Shown piece by piece: positions 8,539 through 16,159 of a DNA stretch of 64,000 bases; within the stretch, counting starts at the first letter, position 1; each line of letters begins with the position of its first letter. A program made the position numbers and the translations under genes. Origin of the DNA: Streptomyces inusitatus (lineage in GTDB: Bacteria; Actinomycetota; Actinomycetes; Streptomycetales; Streptomycetaceae); contig NZ_BMWG01000022.1 of NCBI RefSeq assembly GCF_014651115.1, positions 86,815-150,814 of the forward strand. The letters run 5' to 3'. The notes under the pieces were generated by a model. It searched no databases, had not been told where the DNA came from, and saw only the letters and a list, made by a program, of their open reading frames with translations.

Positions 8539-9459
8539 ATGTCCGCGCCCGTCTCTCCCTCCGCCTCCCCTTCCTCCTCCCCTTCCTCTTCCTCCCCCGG
8601 CTCCGTCTCCGTCTCCGTTCTGGGCCTCGGCATGATGGGATCGGCCCTCGCCTCGGCGCTGCTCGACGCCGGTCACCGGGTGACCGTCTGGAATCGGACC
8701 TTCGCCAGGACCGGTCCGCTCGCGGACCGGGGCGCGGTCGCCGTACGGACGGCGGCCGAGGCCGTCGCGGCGAGCGAGCTGGTGATTCTGTGCCTGCTGG
8801 ACAACGGGAACGTGCGGGAGGTCCTCGACTCGCTCGGCGAGGAGGCGGCGGGCCGGACGCTGGTCAATCTGACCAATGGGACGCCCCGGCAGGCGCGTGA
8901 TCTCGCGGTGCGGGCCGCTGGGCGCGGGGCCCGCTATCTGGACGGCGGGATCATGGCGGTTCCCCAGATGATCGCGGGACCGGCCGCCTATGTCTTCTAC
9001 AGCGGCGACGAGAAGGCGTTCGGGGAGTACGAGTCCGCCCTCGCCGCGTTCGGCGGCGCACAGTTCGTCGGGGCCGACGCCGGTTTCGCGGCGCTCTACG
9101 ACATCGCCCTGCTGACCGGTATGTACGGCATGGTGGTGGGCGTCCTCCAGGCGTTCGCGCTGGCCCGTACGGAGAACATCCCGGCGACCGAGGTCGCCGG
9201 CCCGCTCACCGATTGGGTCGGCGCGATGCTGACCGGCGCCCGGCCCTGGGCCGAGGCGATCGACTCGGGTGAGCACCTCACCGATGTCTCCAGTCTCGCG
9301 GTCAATCACGCGGCGGTACCCAACTTCGTGGAGACCTTCCGGGACCAGGGTCTGGACCCCGCCTTCTTCGAGCAGTTGCAGAAGCTGCTGGAGCGCGGGA
9401 TCGAGCGGGGGCACGGCGCGGACGGCCTCTCCCGACTGGCTGACCTGTTGAAGAAGTAG
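8539..9459 (+). CDS. Imine reductase-like NAD(P)-dependent oxidoreductase
   Basis: 306 residues. The N-terminal Rossmann domain shows VLGLGMMGSALA and the cofactor-specificity turn WNRTFAR, which suggests NADP. The middle segment YLDGGIMAVPQMIAGP is typical of imine reductases (IRED) and distinguishes them from 6-phosphogluconate or 3-hydroxyisobutyrate dehydrogenases. The C-terminal all-helical domain would form the dimer. The first ~25 residues are a Ser/Pro low-complexity leader. ATG 8539 follows GAGGAG. It stands alone downstream of a palindromic operator; the physiological imine is unknown. Confidence 0.82.
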   Translation: MSAPVSPSASPSSSPSSSSPGSVSVSVLGLGMMGSALASALLDAGHRVTVWNRTFARTGPLADRGAVAVRTAAEAVAASELVILCLLDNGNVREVLDSLGEEAAGRTLVNLTNGTPRQARDLAVRAAGRGARYLDGGIMAVPQMIAGPAAYVFYSGDEKAFGEYESALAAFGGAQFVGADAGFAALYDIALLTGMYGMVVGVLQAFALARTENIPATEVAGPLTDWVGAMLTGARPWAEAIDSGEHLTDVSSLAVNHAAVPNFVETFRDQGLDPAFFEQLQKLLERGIERGHGADGLSRLADLLKK

Positions 9460-9463
9460 CGGC

Positions 9464-9491
9464 TCGAAACAAGCTCTCACACCTGTTTCGA
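9464..9491. terminator. Weak hairpin after the imine reductase gene
   Basis: An 8-bp inverted repeat (TCGAAACA ... TGTTTCGA) with a 12-base loop directly after the stop. It is unusually AT-rich for a terminator here and might instead be a protein site. Confidence 0.35.
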
Positions 9492-9547
9492 TGGCTTTGA
9501 GGGGTCAACAGCCCACGGAAACATATGCGTTGTGAAAGTGGATTCAC

Positions 9548-9563
9548 ATTGGTCTATACCTTG
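9548..9563 (+). promoter_or_regulatory. DasR-type operator (dre) before chitinase 1
   Basis: ATTGGTCTATACCTTG matches the DasR-responsive element around its TGGTCTANACC core. DasR is the GntR-type N-acetylglucosamine regulator of Streptomyces chitinase genes. A TTGACT that could be a -35 overlaps its right end (9561-9566), so binding there would block transcription. Confidence 0.75.
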
Positions 9564-9686
9564 ACTGGACCCCGTCAAGGCGCTTCAGTAGAGCGAACCC
9601 CCACCACCACGGCGCACCGGGACACCCCCGGACTCCCCCCACCGGGCGGACCCGGTACGGCCGTTGACGCACGAAGGAGACACTCC

Positions 9687-10586
9687 GTGCTGAAGCAGCG
9701 CATCAAATCGGTGCTCGTCGCCGTACTCGCCGCCGCGGGACTCGCGGCGGCCAGCCTGATTCCCACGGCGACGCCCGCCGCGGCCGACGAGTGCACCTCG
9801 GCCCCCAACTGGCGCGCCGGGACGAATTACGTCCAGGGCAATGTCGTCAAGTACACCGACGGCAACTACTACATCGCCGAGCACGCCAACCCCGGCTACG
9901 ACCCCACGGTCAGCACCTGGTTCTGGAACCCGCACACCTGTAGTGGTGGCGGGAACCCCAACCCGAGCGGCTTCGTGGTGACCGAAGCACAGTTCAACCA
10001 GATGTTCCCTGGCCGGAATGCGTTCTACACGTACAAGGGTCTGACGGACGCGCTGAGCGCGTTCCCCGCCTTCGCGAAGACCGGCAGCGACACGGTGAAG
10101 AAGCAGGAGGCCGCGGCCTTCCTGGCCAACGTCAGCCACGAGACCGGCGGCCTGGTCCACATCGTCGAGCAGAACACCGCCAACTACCCGCACTACTGCG
10201 ACCGCACCCAGCCCTACGGCTGCCCGGCCGGGCAGGCCGCCTACTACGGCCGCGGCCCGATCCAGCTCAGCTGGAACTTCAACTACAAGGCCGCCGGCGA
10301 CCACCTCGGCATCGACCTGCTGAACCAGCCCTCGCGGGTCCAGACGGACGCGGCCGTGGCCTGGAAGACAGGCCTCTGGTACTGGAACACCCAGACCGGC
10401 CCCGGCACCATGACCGGCCACTCCGCCATGGTCAACCAGTCTGGTTTCGGCCAGACCATCCGGGCCATCAACGGCTCGCTGGAGTGCAACGGGGGCAACC
10501 CGGCCCAGGTTCAGAGCCGGGTGAACAAGTACACCCAGTTCACTCAGATCCTGGGCGTGCCGACGGGCGCCAACCTCTACTGCTGA
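9687..10586 (+). CDS. Secreted GH19 chitinase with N-terminal chitin-binding domain (copy 1)
   Basis: 299 residues. A Sec signal peptide (KQRIKSVLVAVLAAAGLAAA..., cleavage near AAADE) is followed by a small carbohydrate-binding module of the CBM5/12 type (about 35-90: NWRAGTNYVQGNVV, STWFWNP) and a GH19 catalytic domain. The acid and base residues fit Glu152 in SHETGG and Glu161, spaced E-x8-E as in Streptomyces family 19 enzymes. It cleaves chitin outside the cell with inversion. GTG 9687 is set by AAGGAG and by the signal peptide. It is followed by a close paralogue. Confidence 0.92.
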   Translation: MLKQRIKSVLVAVLAAAGLAAASLIPTATPAAADECTSAPNWRAGTNYVQGNVVKYTDGNYYIAEHANPGYDPTVSTWFWNPHTCSGGGNPNPSGFVVTEAQFNQMFPGRNAFYTYKGLTDALSAFPAFAKTGSDTVKKQEAAAFLANVSHETGGLVHIVEQNTANYPHYCDRTQPYGCPAGQAAYYGRGPIQLSWNFNYKAAGDHLGIDLLNQPSRVQTDAAVAWKTGLWYWNTQTGPGTMTGHSAMVNQSGFGQTIRAINGSLECNGGNPAQVQSRVNKYTQFTQILGVPTGANLYC

Positions 10587-10607
10587 TCGGAAAGGGAGAG
10601 CGCTCCC

Positions 10608-10649
10608 ACACGCCGCGGGCCGGGGTCTCCACCCCGGCCCGCGGTGTGT
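10608..10649 (+). terminator. Terminator between the two chitinase genes
   Basis: A GC-rich stem of about 17 bp (arms ending ...CCGGGGT and ACCCCGG...) around a CTCC loop, just after the first chitinase stop. The second copy therefore has its own promoter. Confidence 0.85.
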
Positions 10650-10698
10650 TCGCAGGTCAACAGGGGTTCATATCAAGTGGGTTACTACGGAATCTCGC

Positions 10699-10714
10699 AT
10701 TGGTCTATACCTTG
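10699..10714 (+). promoter_or_regulatory. DasR-type operator (dre) before chitinase 2
   Basis: The 16 bases are identical to the site before copy 1 and are again followed by a potential -35 (TTGACT, 10712-10717). The match extends to CATTGGTCTATACCTTGACT on both promoters although the flanks differ, which argues for selection. Confidence 0.75.
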
Positions 10715-10832
10715 ACTGCACCCCTCGGGGGGCGCTTGGGTGTGGCGTACACCCCGCCACGGCGTGCTCACGGTCATCTCTGTTCCCAACAGACCGTTCA
10801 GGCATGTCCGTTGACGCACGAAAGGCATAGTC

Positions 10833-11741
10833 GTGCTCAGAGAACGAATGAAGTCACTCATGGTCGGCGTAGTCGCGGCCGGATCCCTCGCGGCGACGGC
10901 GCTCATGCCGACCGCCACGGCCTCCGCCGCCACCCCCGTGGACGAGTGCGCGATCGCGCCCACGTGGACCGCCGGAGCCAACTACCAGGCCAATGACATC
11001 GTCAAGCACAGCGACGGCAAGATCTATGTCGCCGAGCGGGACAACCCGGGCTACGACCCGACCGTCAGCACCTGGTACTGGAACCCGTACACCTGTGGCG
11101 GGAACGGGAACCCGAACCACAACAGCTTCGTGGTCACCGAGGCCCAGTTCAACCAGATGTTCCCCCGCCGGAACCCCTTCTACACGTACAAGGGTCTGAC
11201 GGACGCCGCCAAGGCCTTCCCGAAGTTCGCCCACACCGGCACGGACACGATGAAGAAGCAGGAGGCCGCGGCCTTCCTCGCGAACGTCAGCCACGAGACC
11301 GGTGGCCTGTACTACGTCGTGGAGCAGAACAAGGACAACTACTCCCACTACTGTGACCGCGACCAGTCCTACGGCTGCCCGGCGGGCCAGTCCGCGTACT
11401 ACGGCCGCGGCCCGATCCAGCTCAGCTGGAACTTCAACTACAAGGCCGCCGGTGACTTCCTCGGCATCGACCTGCTGAACAAGCCGCAGCTCGTCGAGGA
11501 GAACCCGGCGATCGCGATGATGACCGGTCTCTGGTACTGGAACACCCAGGACGGCCCGGGCCCGATCACCGGCCACGACGCGATGGTCAGCGGCGCCGGT
11601 TTCGGCCAGTCGATCCGCTCCATCAACGGCGCTCTTGAGTGCGAGGGCGGCAACCCCCGCCAGGTCGAGAGCCGGATCAACCGCTACAAGCAGTTCACCC
11701 AGATCCTGGGCGTGCCCACCGGTGCGAACCTGTCCTGCTGA
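10833..11741 (+). CDS. Secreted GH19 chitinase with N-terminal chitin-binding domain (copy 2)
   Basis: 302 residues, with the same architecture as the preceding gene: signal peptide (KSLMVGVVAAGSLAATAL), CBM5/12-like module (TWTAGANYQANDIV, STWYWNP) and GH19 domain with Glu155 and Glu164. Most of the catalytic domain is identical to copy 1, and both leaders carry GTTGACGCACGAA before the ribosome site, so the duplication took the promoter with it. Differences cluster in the signal peptide, the linker (short GGNGNPNHNS) and surface positions, including charge changes (MFPGRN to MFPRRN). Confidence 0.92.
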   Translation: MLRERMKSLMVGVVAAGSLAATALMPTATASAATPVDECAIAPTWTAGANYQANDIVKHSDGKIYVAERDNPGYDPTVSTWYWNPYTCGGNGNPNHNSFVVTEAQFNQMFPRRNPFYTYKGLTDAAKAFPKFAHTGTDTMKKQEAAAFLANVSHETGGLYYVVEQNKDNYSHYCDRDQSYGCPAGQSAYYGRGPIQLSWNFNYKAAGDFLGIDLLNKPQLVEENPAIAMMTGLWYWNTQDGPGPITGHDAMVSGAGFGQSIRSINGALECEGGNPRQVESRINRYKQFTQILGVPTGANLSC

Positions 11742-11766
11742 CAAGCTGACCGCATGACCGCATGAC

Positions 11767-11804
11767 GACGGGCCGGGGAGCGACTCCCCGGCCCGTCTCG
11801 GTTT
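11767..11804. terminator. Terminator between chitinase 2 and hemB
   Basis: A 14-bp perfect stem (11767-11780 with 11784-11797) and CGA loop, followed by TCGGTTTT on the plus strand. It sits between convergent genes. Confidence 0.9.
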
Positions 11805-11812
11805 TCCACGGC

Positions 11813-12802
11813 TCAGAGGGAGCGCGCGACCTCGGTCGCCCAGTAGGTGAGGATCATGTCCGCACCCGCCCGCTTGATGCCCATGAGGCTCTCCAGGATC
11901 GCCTTGTCCCGGTCGATCCAGCCCCGCTCGGCGGCGGCCTCGACCATCGCGTACTCACCGCTGATCTGGTACGCCGCGACCGGCACATCCACCGAGTCGG
12001 CGATCTTGGCGAGAATGTCCAGATAGGGCCCGGCGGGCTTCACCATGACGATGTCGGCGCCCTCGTCCAGGTCCAGGGCCAGTTCGCGCAGCGACTCGCG
12101 CACATTGGCGGAGTCCTGCTGATAGGTCCTGCGGTCTCCCACCAGGGACGAGCCGACCGCCTCCCGGAAGGGCCCGTAGAACGCGGACGCGTACTTGACG
12201 GTGTACGCCAGGATCGCCACGTCCTCCTTGCCGATGGTGTCCAGCGCGTCCCGGACCACCCCGACCTGGCCGTCCATCATCCCGCTGGGGCCGACCATAT
12301 GGACGCCCGCGTCGGCCTGGACCTGGGCCATCTCCGCGTACCGCTCCAGCGTCGCGTCATTGTCGACCCGGCCGTCGGCGTCCAGGACCCCGCAGTGCCC
12401 GTGATCGGTGTACTCGTCGAGACAGAGATCCGACATGATCACCAGATCGTCGCCCACCTCGGCGCGCACATCGCGGATGGCGACCTGGAGGATCCCGTCC
12501 GGATCCGTGCCCGCGCTGCCCAGCGCGTCCTTCTTCGCGTCCTCCGGCACCCCGAAGAGCATGATCCCGGAGACCCCGGCCTGCCGGGCCTCGACGGCCG
12601 CCTTCCGCAGCGTGTCCCGGGTGTGCTGCACGACGCCCGGCATCGCGGAGATCGGCACGGGCTCGCTGATGCCCTCCCGTACGAACGCGGGAAGGATCAG
12701 GTCGGAGGGGTGCAACCGGGTCTCGGCGACCATACGGCGGACGGCGGGCGAGGTCCGCAGACGGCGGGGCCGGGTGCCCGGAAAGGATCCATACACACTC
12801 AT
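11813..12802 (-). CDS. hemB: Delta-aminolevulinic acid dehydratase (porphobilinogen synthase)
   Basis: 329 residues. It condenses two 5-aminolevulinate molecules to porphobilinogen in haem and corrin synthesis. Both active-site lysine segments are present (AYTVKYASAFYGPF and MVKPAGPYLDI). The metal loop reads SDLCLDEYTDHGHCG: the first and third zinc cysteines are kept, but the middle one is Asp, so the site is intermediate between Zn and Mg types. The start overlaps the stop of the upstream DinB-like gene by four bases (ATGA), so the two are coupled. The rest of the haem operon lies 0.7 kb upstream. Confidence 0.94.
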   Translation of the reverse strand: MSVYGSFPGTRPRRLRTSPAVRRMVAETRLHPSDLILPAFVREGISEPVPISAMPGVVQHTRDTLRKAAVEARQAGVSGIMLFGVPEDAKKDALGSAGTDPDGILQVAIRDVRAEVGDDLVIMSDLCLDEYTDHGHCGVLDADGRVDNDATLERYAEMAQVQADAGVHMVGPSGMMDGQVGVVRDALDTIGKEDVAILAYTVKYASAFYGPFREAVGSSLVGDRRTYQQDSANVRESLRELALDLDEGADIVMVKPAGPYLDILAKIADSVDVPVAAYQISGEYAMVEAAAERGWIDRDKAILESLMGIKRAGADMILTYWATEVARSL

Positions 12803-13365
12803 GCCCCCAACGCTACGCCCCGGCCGGCGAGAGCTTTACGCAGGTGCAGGGTGAGACCGATCTCGGAGACGTTTTTGGCCAGCTCGAAGTTGACCCAGGA
12901 GGCGATGTCGACCAGCGGCAGCCCCTCGCCCCAGGGGAGCCCCCGGGTCCGCTCGACGGAGTCCAGGTCGCTGTCGCCGAGCCTCAGCAGCTCCGCCCGC
13001 CAGCGGTCCTTCAGCTCCTGAACCCACCGGACCGCGCCGTCCGCGCCGCCCGGCCAGAAGATCTCCTCCCGCTCCGGCGACCCGCCGTCGAAGCAGTGCC
13101 CGAGCGTGGTGGTCCACCAGTAACCGATGTGCCAGGTGAGCCAGGCGATGCTGGTGGTGGGCACCGGGTCGGGCTCGGGCACCTGCCAGTCGGGGACCCA
13201 CCGACCCCGCTCGTCCTCGCGGACCGTCCAGGCCCCGGGCGCGGGCTCCCAGAGGCAGGCGGCGTCGTCCAGGGCGGGGCGGTGATGGGTGAAGAGCGAC
13301 CATACGGTGTCGAGCTGGCGCACAAGGAGATCGGCGCGGGCCGAGGCGGCCGGGACTGAGGTCAT
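12799..13365 (-). CDS. DinB-superfamily protein
   Basis: 188 residues. It fits the DinB/YfiT-like four-helix metalloprotein superfamily, with histidine-bearing helix segments LFTHHRPAL, WLTWHIGYWW and NVSEIGLTLHLRK that would ligate one metal. The family includes thiol-dependent transferases (mycothiol-dependent in actinobacteria); the specific reaction is not predictable. ATG 13365 is chosen as the first start with GGAAGG upstream; the frame could extend 12 residues further. It is coupled to hemB by a four-base overlap, which may be convenience rather than shared pathway. Confidence 0.72.
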   Translation of the reverse strand: MTSVPAASARADLLVRQLDTVWSLFTHHRPALDDAACLWEPAPGAWTVREDERGRWVPDWQVPEPDPVPTTSIAWLTWHIGYWWTTTLGHCFDGGSPEREEIFWPGGADGAVRWVQELKDRWRAELLRLGDSDLDSVERTRGLPWGEGLPLVDIASWVNFELAKNVSEIGLTLHLRKALAGRGVALGA

Positions 13366-13410
13366 CCCAGGAGCCTTCCACCCGGCCCGGCGGCCCGGCA
13401 ATCGCTTTCC

Positions 13411-13456
13411 CGGGCACGGCCCCGGGCACGGCCCCGGGCACGGCCCCGGGCACGGC
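13411..13456. repeat. 12-bp tandem repeat upstream of the DinB-like gene
   Basis: Nearly four copies of CGGGCACGGCCC (units at 13411, 13423, 13435, 13447; the last is degenerate). It is intergenic, between the hemD terminator and the DinB-like start. Confidence 0.9.
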
Positions 13457-13459
13457 GAA

Positions 13460-13494
13460 GGGCGGGGCCGGGGAGAAAATCCCCCGCCCCGCCC
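13460..13494 (-). terminator. Terminator of the rex-hemACD operon
   Basis: An inverted repeat (GGGCGGGG... with ...CCCCGCCC) with a GAAAAT-containing loop and one bulge, about 50 bases after the hemD stop. Confidence 0.75.
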
Positions 13495-13544
13495 TCGTAC
13501 TCACAGGCGTGCGCCAGGCGTGCGCCGGTCAGATGCCGTGCCGG

Positions 13545-15203
13545 TCAGGTGGTGCGCCGGCGTCTTCCGCCGGGGCGGCGCTCGGAAGGCCGCAGCACAT
13601 GGTCGCCCGCCTCCACGGCGGTCGCCCGGCGCGCCGCGCCGAACTCCGCCAGCGCCTCGGCCAGCCGGTGCACCGAGGGCTCGGGCGACAGCACGTCCAC
13701 CCGCAGCCCGTGCTCCTCCGCCGTCTTGGCGGTGGCCGGACCGATACAGGCGATCACGGTCACATTGTGCGGCTTCCCGGCGATGCCCACCAGATTCCGC
13801 ACGGTGGACGACGAGGTGAAGAGCACCGCGTCGAACCCGCCGCCCTTGATCGCCTCACGCGTCTCGGCCGGCGGCGGCGACGCCCGTACCGTCCGGTACG
13901 CGGTGACGTCGTCCACCTCCCAGCCCAGCTCGATCAACCCGGCGACCAGCGTCTCCGTGGCGATGTCCGCGCGCGGCAGGAACACCCGGTCGATCGGGTC
14001 GAAGACCGGGTCGTACGGCGGCCAGTCCTCCAGGAGGCCGGCCGCGGACTGCTCGCCGCTCGGCACCAGATCGGGCTTCACACCGAAGTCGATCAGCGCC
14101 CGCGCGGTCTGCTCGCCGACCGCCGCGACCTTGATCCCGGCGAAGGCGCGCGCGTCGAGCCCGTACTCCTCGAACTTCTCCCGCACCGCCTTCACCGCGT
14201 TGACCGAGGTGAAGGCGATCCACTCGTACCGCCCGGTGACCAGGCCCTTGACCGCCCGCTCCATCTGCTGCGGAGTGCGCGGCGGCTCGACGGCGATCGT
14301 CGGGACCTCGTGCGGGACTGCGCCGTAGGACCGAAGCTGGTCGGAGAGCGAAGCGGACTGCTCCTTGGTCCGCGGCACCAGCACCCGCCAGCCGAACAGC
14401 GGCTTCGACTCGAACCAGGCGAGCTGGTCGCGCTGCGCGGCGGAACTGCGCTCCCCGACCACGGCTATCACCGGCCGATGCCCGTCCGGGGACGGCAGCA
14501 CCTTCGCCTGCTTCAGGGTCTGGGCGATGGAGCCGAGGGTCGCGGTCCAGGTCCGCTGCCGGGTCGTGGTGCCCCCGACGGTGACGGTCAGCGGGGTGTC
14601 GGGCTTGCGGCCCGCGGCCACCAGCTCGCTCGCCGCCGCCGCGACCGCATCCAGCGTGGTCGAGACGACGACCGTGCCGTCGCTCGCGCCGACCTCGGTC
14701 CAGCACCGCTCGCTCGCGGTCCGGGCGTCCACGAACCGGACGTCCGTCCCCTGCGCGTCCCGCAGCGGGACACCGGCGTACGCGGGCACGCCGACGGCGG
14801 TGGCGACACCCGGCACGACCTCGAAGGGAATCCCCTCCGCGGCGCACGCGAGCATCTCCTGCCCGGCGTCCGCGTCCAGGCCCGGATCACCGGTCACCGC
14901 ACGGACGACCCGCTTGCCGCCCCGCGCGGCCTCCATGACAAGATTGACCGCATCCCTGAGTACGGGGATTCCGGCGGCTGTTGACGCATCGTCAGCAACT
15001 GTCGGCTCAGGCGTGCTGACGCTCGCCCGCGCATGGCCGCGTACCACTTCGAGCACATCCGGCTCGGCGATGAGTACGTCGGCTCCCGCGAGTGCCTCGA
15101 CAGCGCGCAGTGTCAGCAGTCCGGGATCGCCGGGACCGGCGCCGAGGAAAGTGACGTGCCCGTGTGCCGAGAACGCCGAGGACGGGTTGGTGGTGGGGCT
15201 CAA
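13545..15203 (-). CDS. hemD: Fused uroporphyrinogen-III methyltransferase / uroporphyrinogen-III synthase
   Basis: 552 residues with two domains. Residues ~17-255 are an SAM uroporphyrinogen-III C-methyltransferase (CobA/SUMT) domain with FLGAGPGDPGLLT and VVRAVTGDPGL. Residues ~270-510 are a HemD cyclase domain (PRTKEQSASL, GSYGAVPHE-type start, FTSVNAV, FTSSSTV). It would close hydroxymethylbilane to uroporphyrinogen III and methylate part of it toward precorrin/sirohaem. The C-terminal tail is basic (RRRRTT). The TTG start overlaps the hemC stop (TTGA). Confidence 0.93.
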   Translation of the reverse strand: MSPTTNPSSAFSAHGHVTFLGAGPGDPGLLTLRAVEALAGADVLIAEPDVLEVVRGHARASVSTPEPTVADDASTAAGIPVLRDAVNLVMEAARGGKRVVRAVTGDPGLDADAGQEMLACAAEGIPFEVVPGVATAVGVPAYAGVPLRDAQGTDVRFVDARTASERCWTEVGASDGTVVVSTTLDAVAAAASELVAAGRKPDTPLTVTVGGTTTRQRTWTATLGSIAQTLKQAKVLPSPDGHRPVIAVVGERSSAAQRDQLAWFESKPLFGWRVLVPRTKEQSASLSDQLRSYGAVPHEVPTIAVEPPRTPQQMERAVKGLVTGRYEWIAFTSVNAVKAVREKFEEYGLDARAFAGIKVAAVGEQTARALIDFGVKPDLVPSGEQSAAGLLEDWPPYDPVFDPIDRVFLPRADIATETLVAGLIELGWEVDDVTAYRTVRASPPPAETREAIKGGGFDAVLFTSSSTVRNLVGIAGKPHNVTVIACIGPATAKTAEEHGLRVDVLSPEPSVHRLAEALAEFGAARRATAVEAGDHVLRPSERRPGGRRRRTT

Positions 15204-16159
15204 TGTGCTCGCTCCCCCATAAGACCGGCCGCACCCTTGGCGAGCATCTCGGACGCGAGTTCGCGACCGAGCGCGATGGCGTCGCCGTGCGACGTGGGTA
15301 CGGGACCGGTGGTGGACAGCTGCACCAGCGTCGAGCCGTCGGTGGTGCCGACGACGCCGCGCAGGCGCATCTCAGTGACAGCCTCCTCCTCGCCCAACAG
15401 GTCGGCGAGCGCACCCACAGGTGCGCTGCAGCCGGCCTCCAGGGCGGCGAGCAGGGATCGCTCGGCGGTCACGGCGACCCGGGTTCGCGGGTCGTCGAGC
15501 TCACCGAGCAGAGCGGCGAGGACTGCGTTATCCGCAGCGCACTCGATCGCCAGTGCCCCCTGGCCGGGGGCGGGCAGGACGGAGTCGACCGACAGGAAGT
15601 CGGTCACCTCGTCAGCACGCCCGATCCGGTTGAGACCGGCCGCGGCGAGTACCACCGCGTCCAGCTCTCCCTTTCGGACGTATCCGATCCGAGTGTCGAT
15701 ATTGCCACGGATCGGCACGGTTTCTATCCGCGTGTGGTGCGCGCGGGCGTACGCGTTCAGCTGCGCCATCCGGCGCGGCGAGCCGGTGCCGACCCGCGCG
15801 CCCTCGGGAAGCTGCCCGAAGGTGAGGCCGTCCCGGGCCACCAGTACGTCCCTGGGGTCCTCGCGCGGCGGGACCGCGGCGAGGACCAGCTCATCGGGCT
15901 GCGTGGTGGGAAGGTCCTTCAGCGAGTGAACGGCGAAGTCCACCTCATCGCGGAGCAGCGCCTCCCGCAGCGCGGCGACGAACACTCCGGTGCCGCCGAT
16001 CTGCGCGAGCTGCTCACGGGAGGTGTCCCCGTACGTGGTGATCTCGACCAGCTCGACGGAGCGGCCGGTCAGCCGGCTCACCGCCCGGGCCACCTGCCCG
16101 GACTGGGCCAGGGCGAGCTTGCTGCGCCTGGTCCCGAGCCTCAGTGCCCTCTCGGTCAT
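15200..16159 (-). CDS. hemC: Hydroxymethylbilane synthase (porphobilinogen deaminase)
   Basis: 319 residues. It polymerises four porphobilinogens. The cofactor-bearing Cys244 is in LEAGCSAPVGA, and the substrate-binding Arg/Asp motifs (GTRRSKLALAQ, HSLKDLP, GTGSPRR, IRGNIDTR) are all intact. The ATG overlaps the hemA stop (ATGA), and its own stop overlaps the hemD TTG, so hemA-hemC-hemD are translated as a coupled chain. Confidence 0.96.
   Translation of the reverse strand: MTERALRLGTRRSKLALAQSGQVARAVSRLTGRSVELVEITTYGDTSREQLAQIGGTGVFVAALREALLRDEVDFAVHSLKDLPTTQPDELVLAAVPPREDPRDVLVARDGLTFGQLPEGARVGTGSPRRMAQLNAYARAHHTRIETVPIRGNIDTRIGYVRKGELDAVVLAAAGLNRIGRADEVTDFLSVDSVLPAPGQGALAIECAADNAVLAALLGELDDPRTRVAVTAERSLLAALEAGCSAPVGALADLLGEEEAVTEMRLRGVVGTTDGSTLVQLSTTGPVPTSHGDAIALGRELASEMLAKGAAGLMGERAH

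Noticed and set aside
13411..13456. Tandem repeat read as a protein-coding or mobile element
   Set aside because: Four 12-bp units lie between a terminator and a gene start, without a gene or inverted flanks. It is listed only as a simple repeat.
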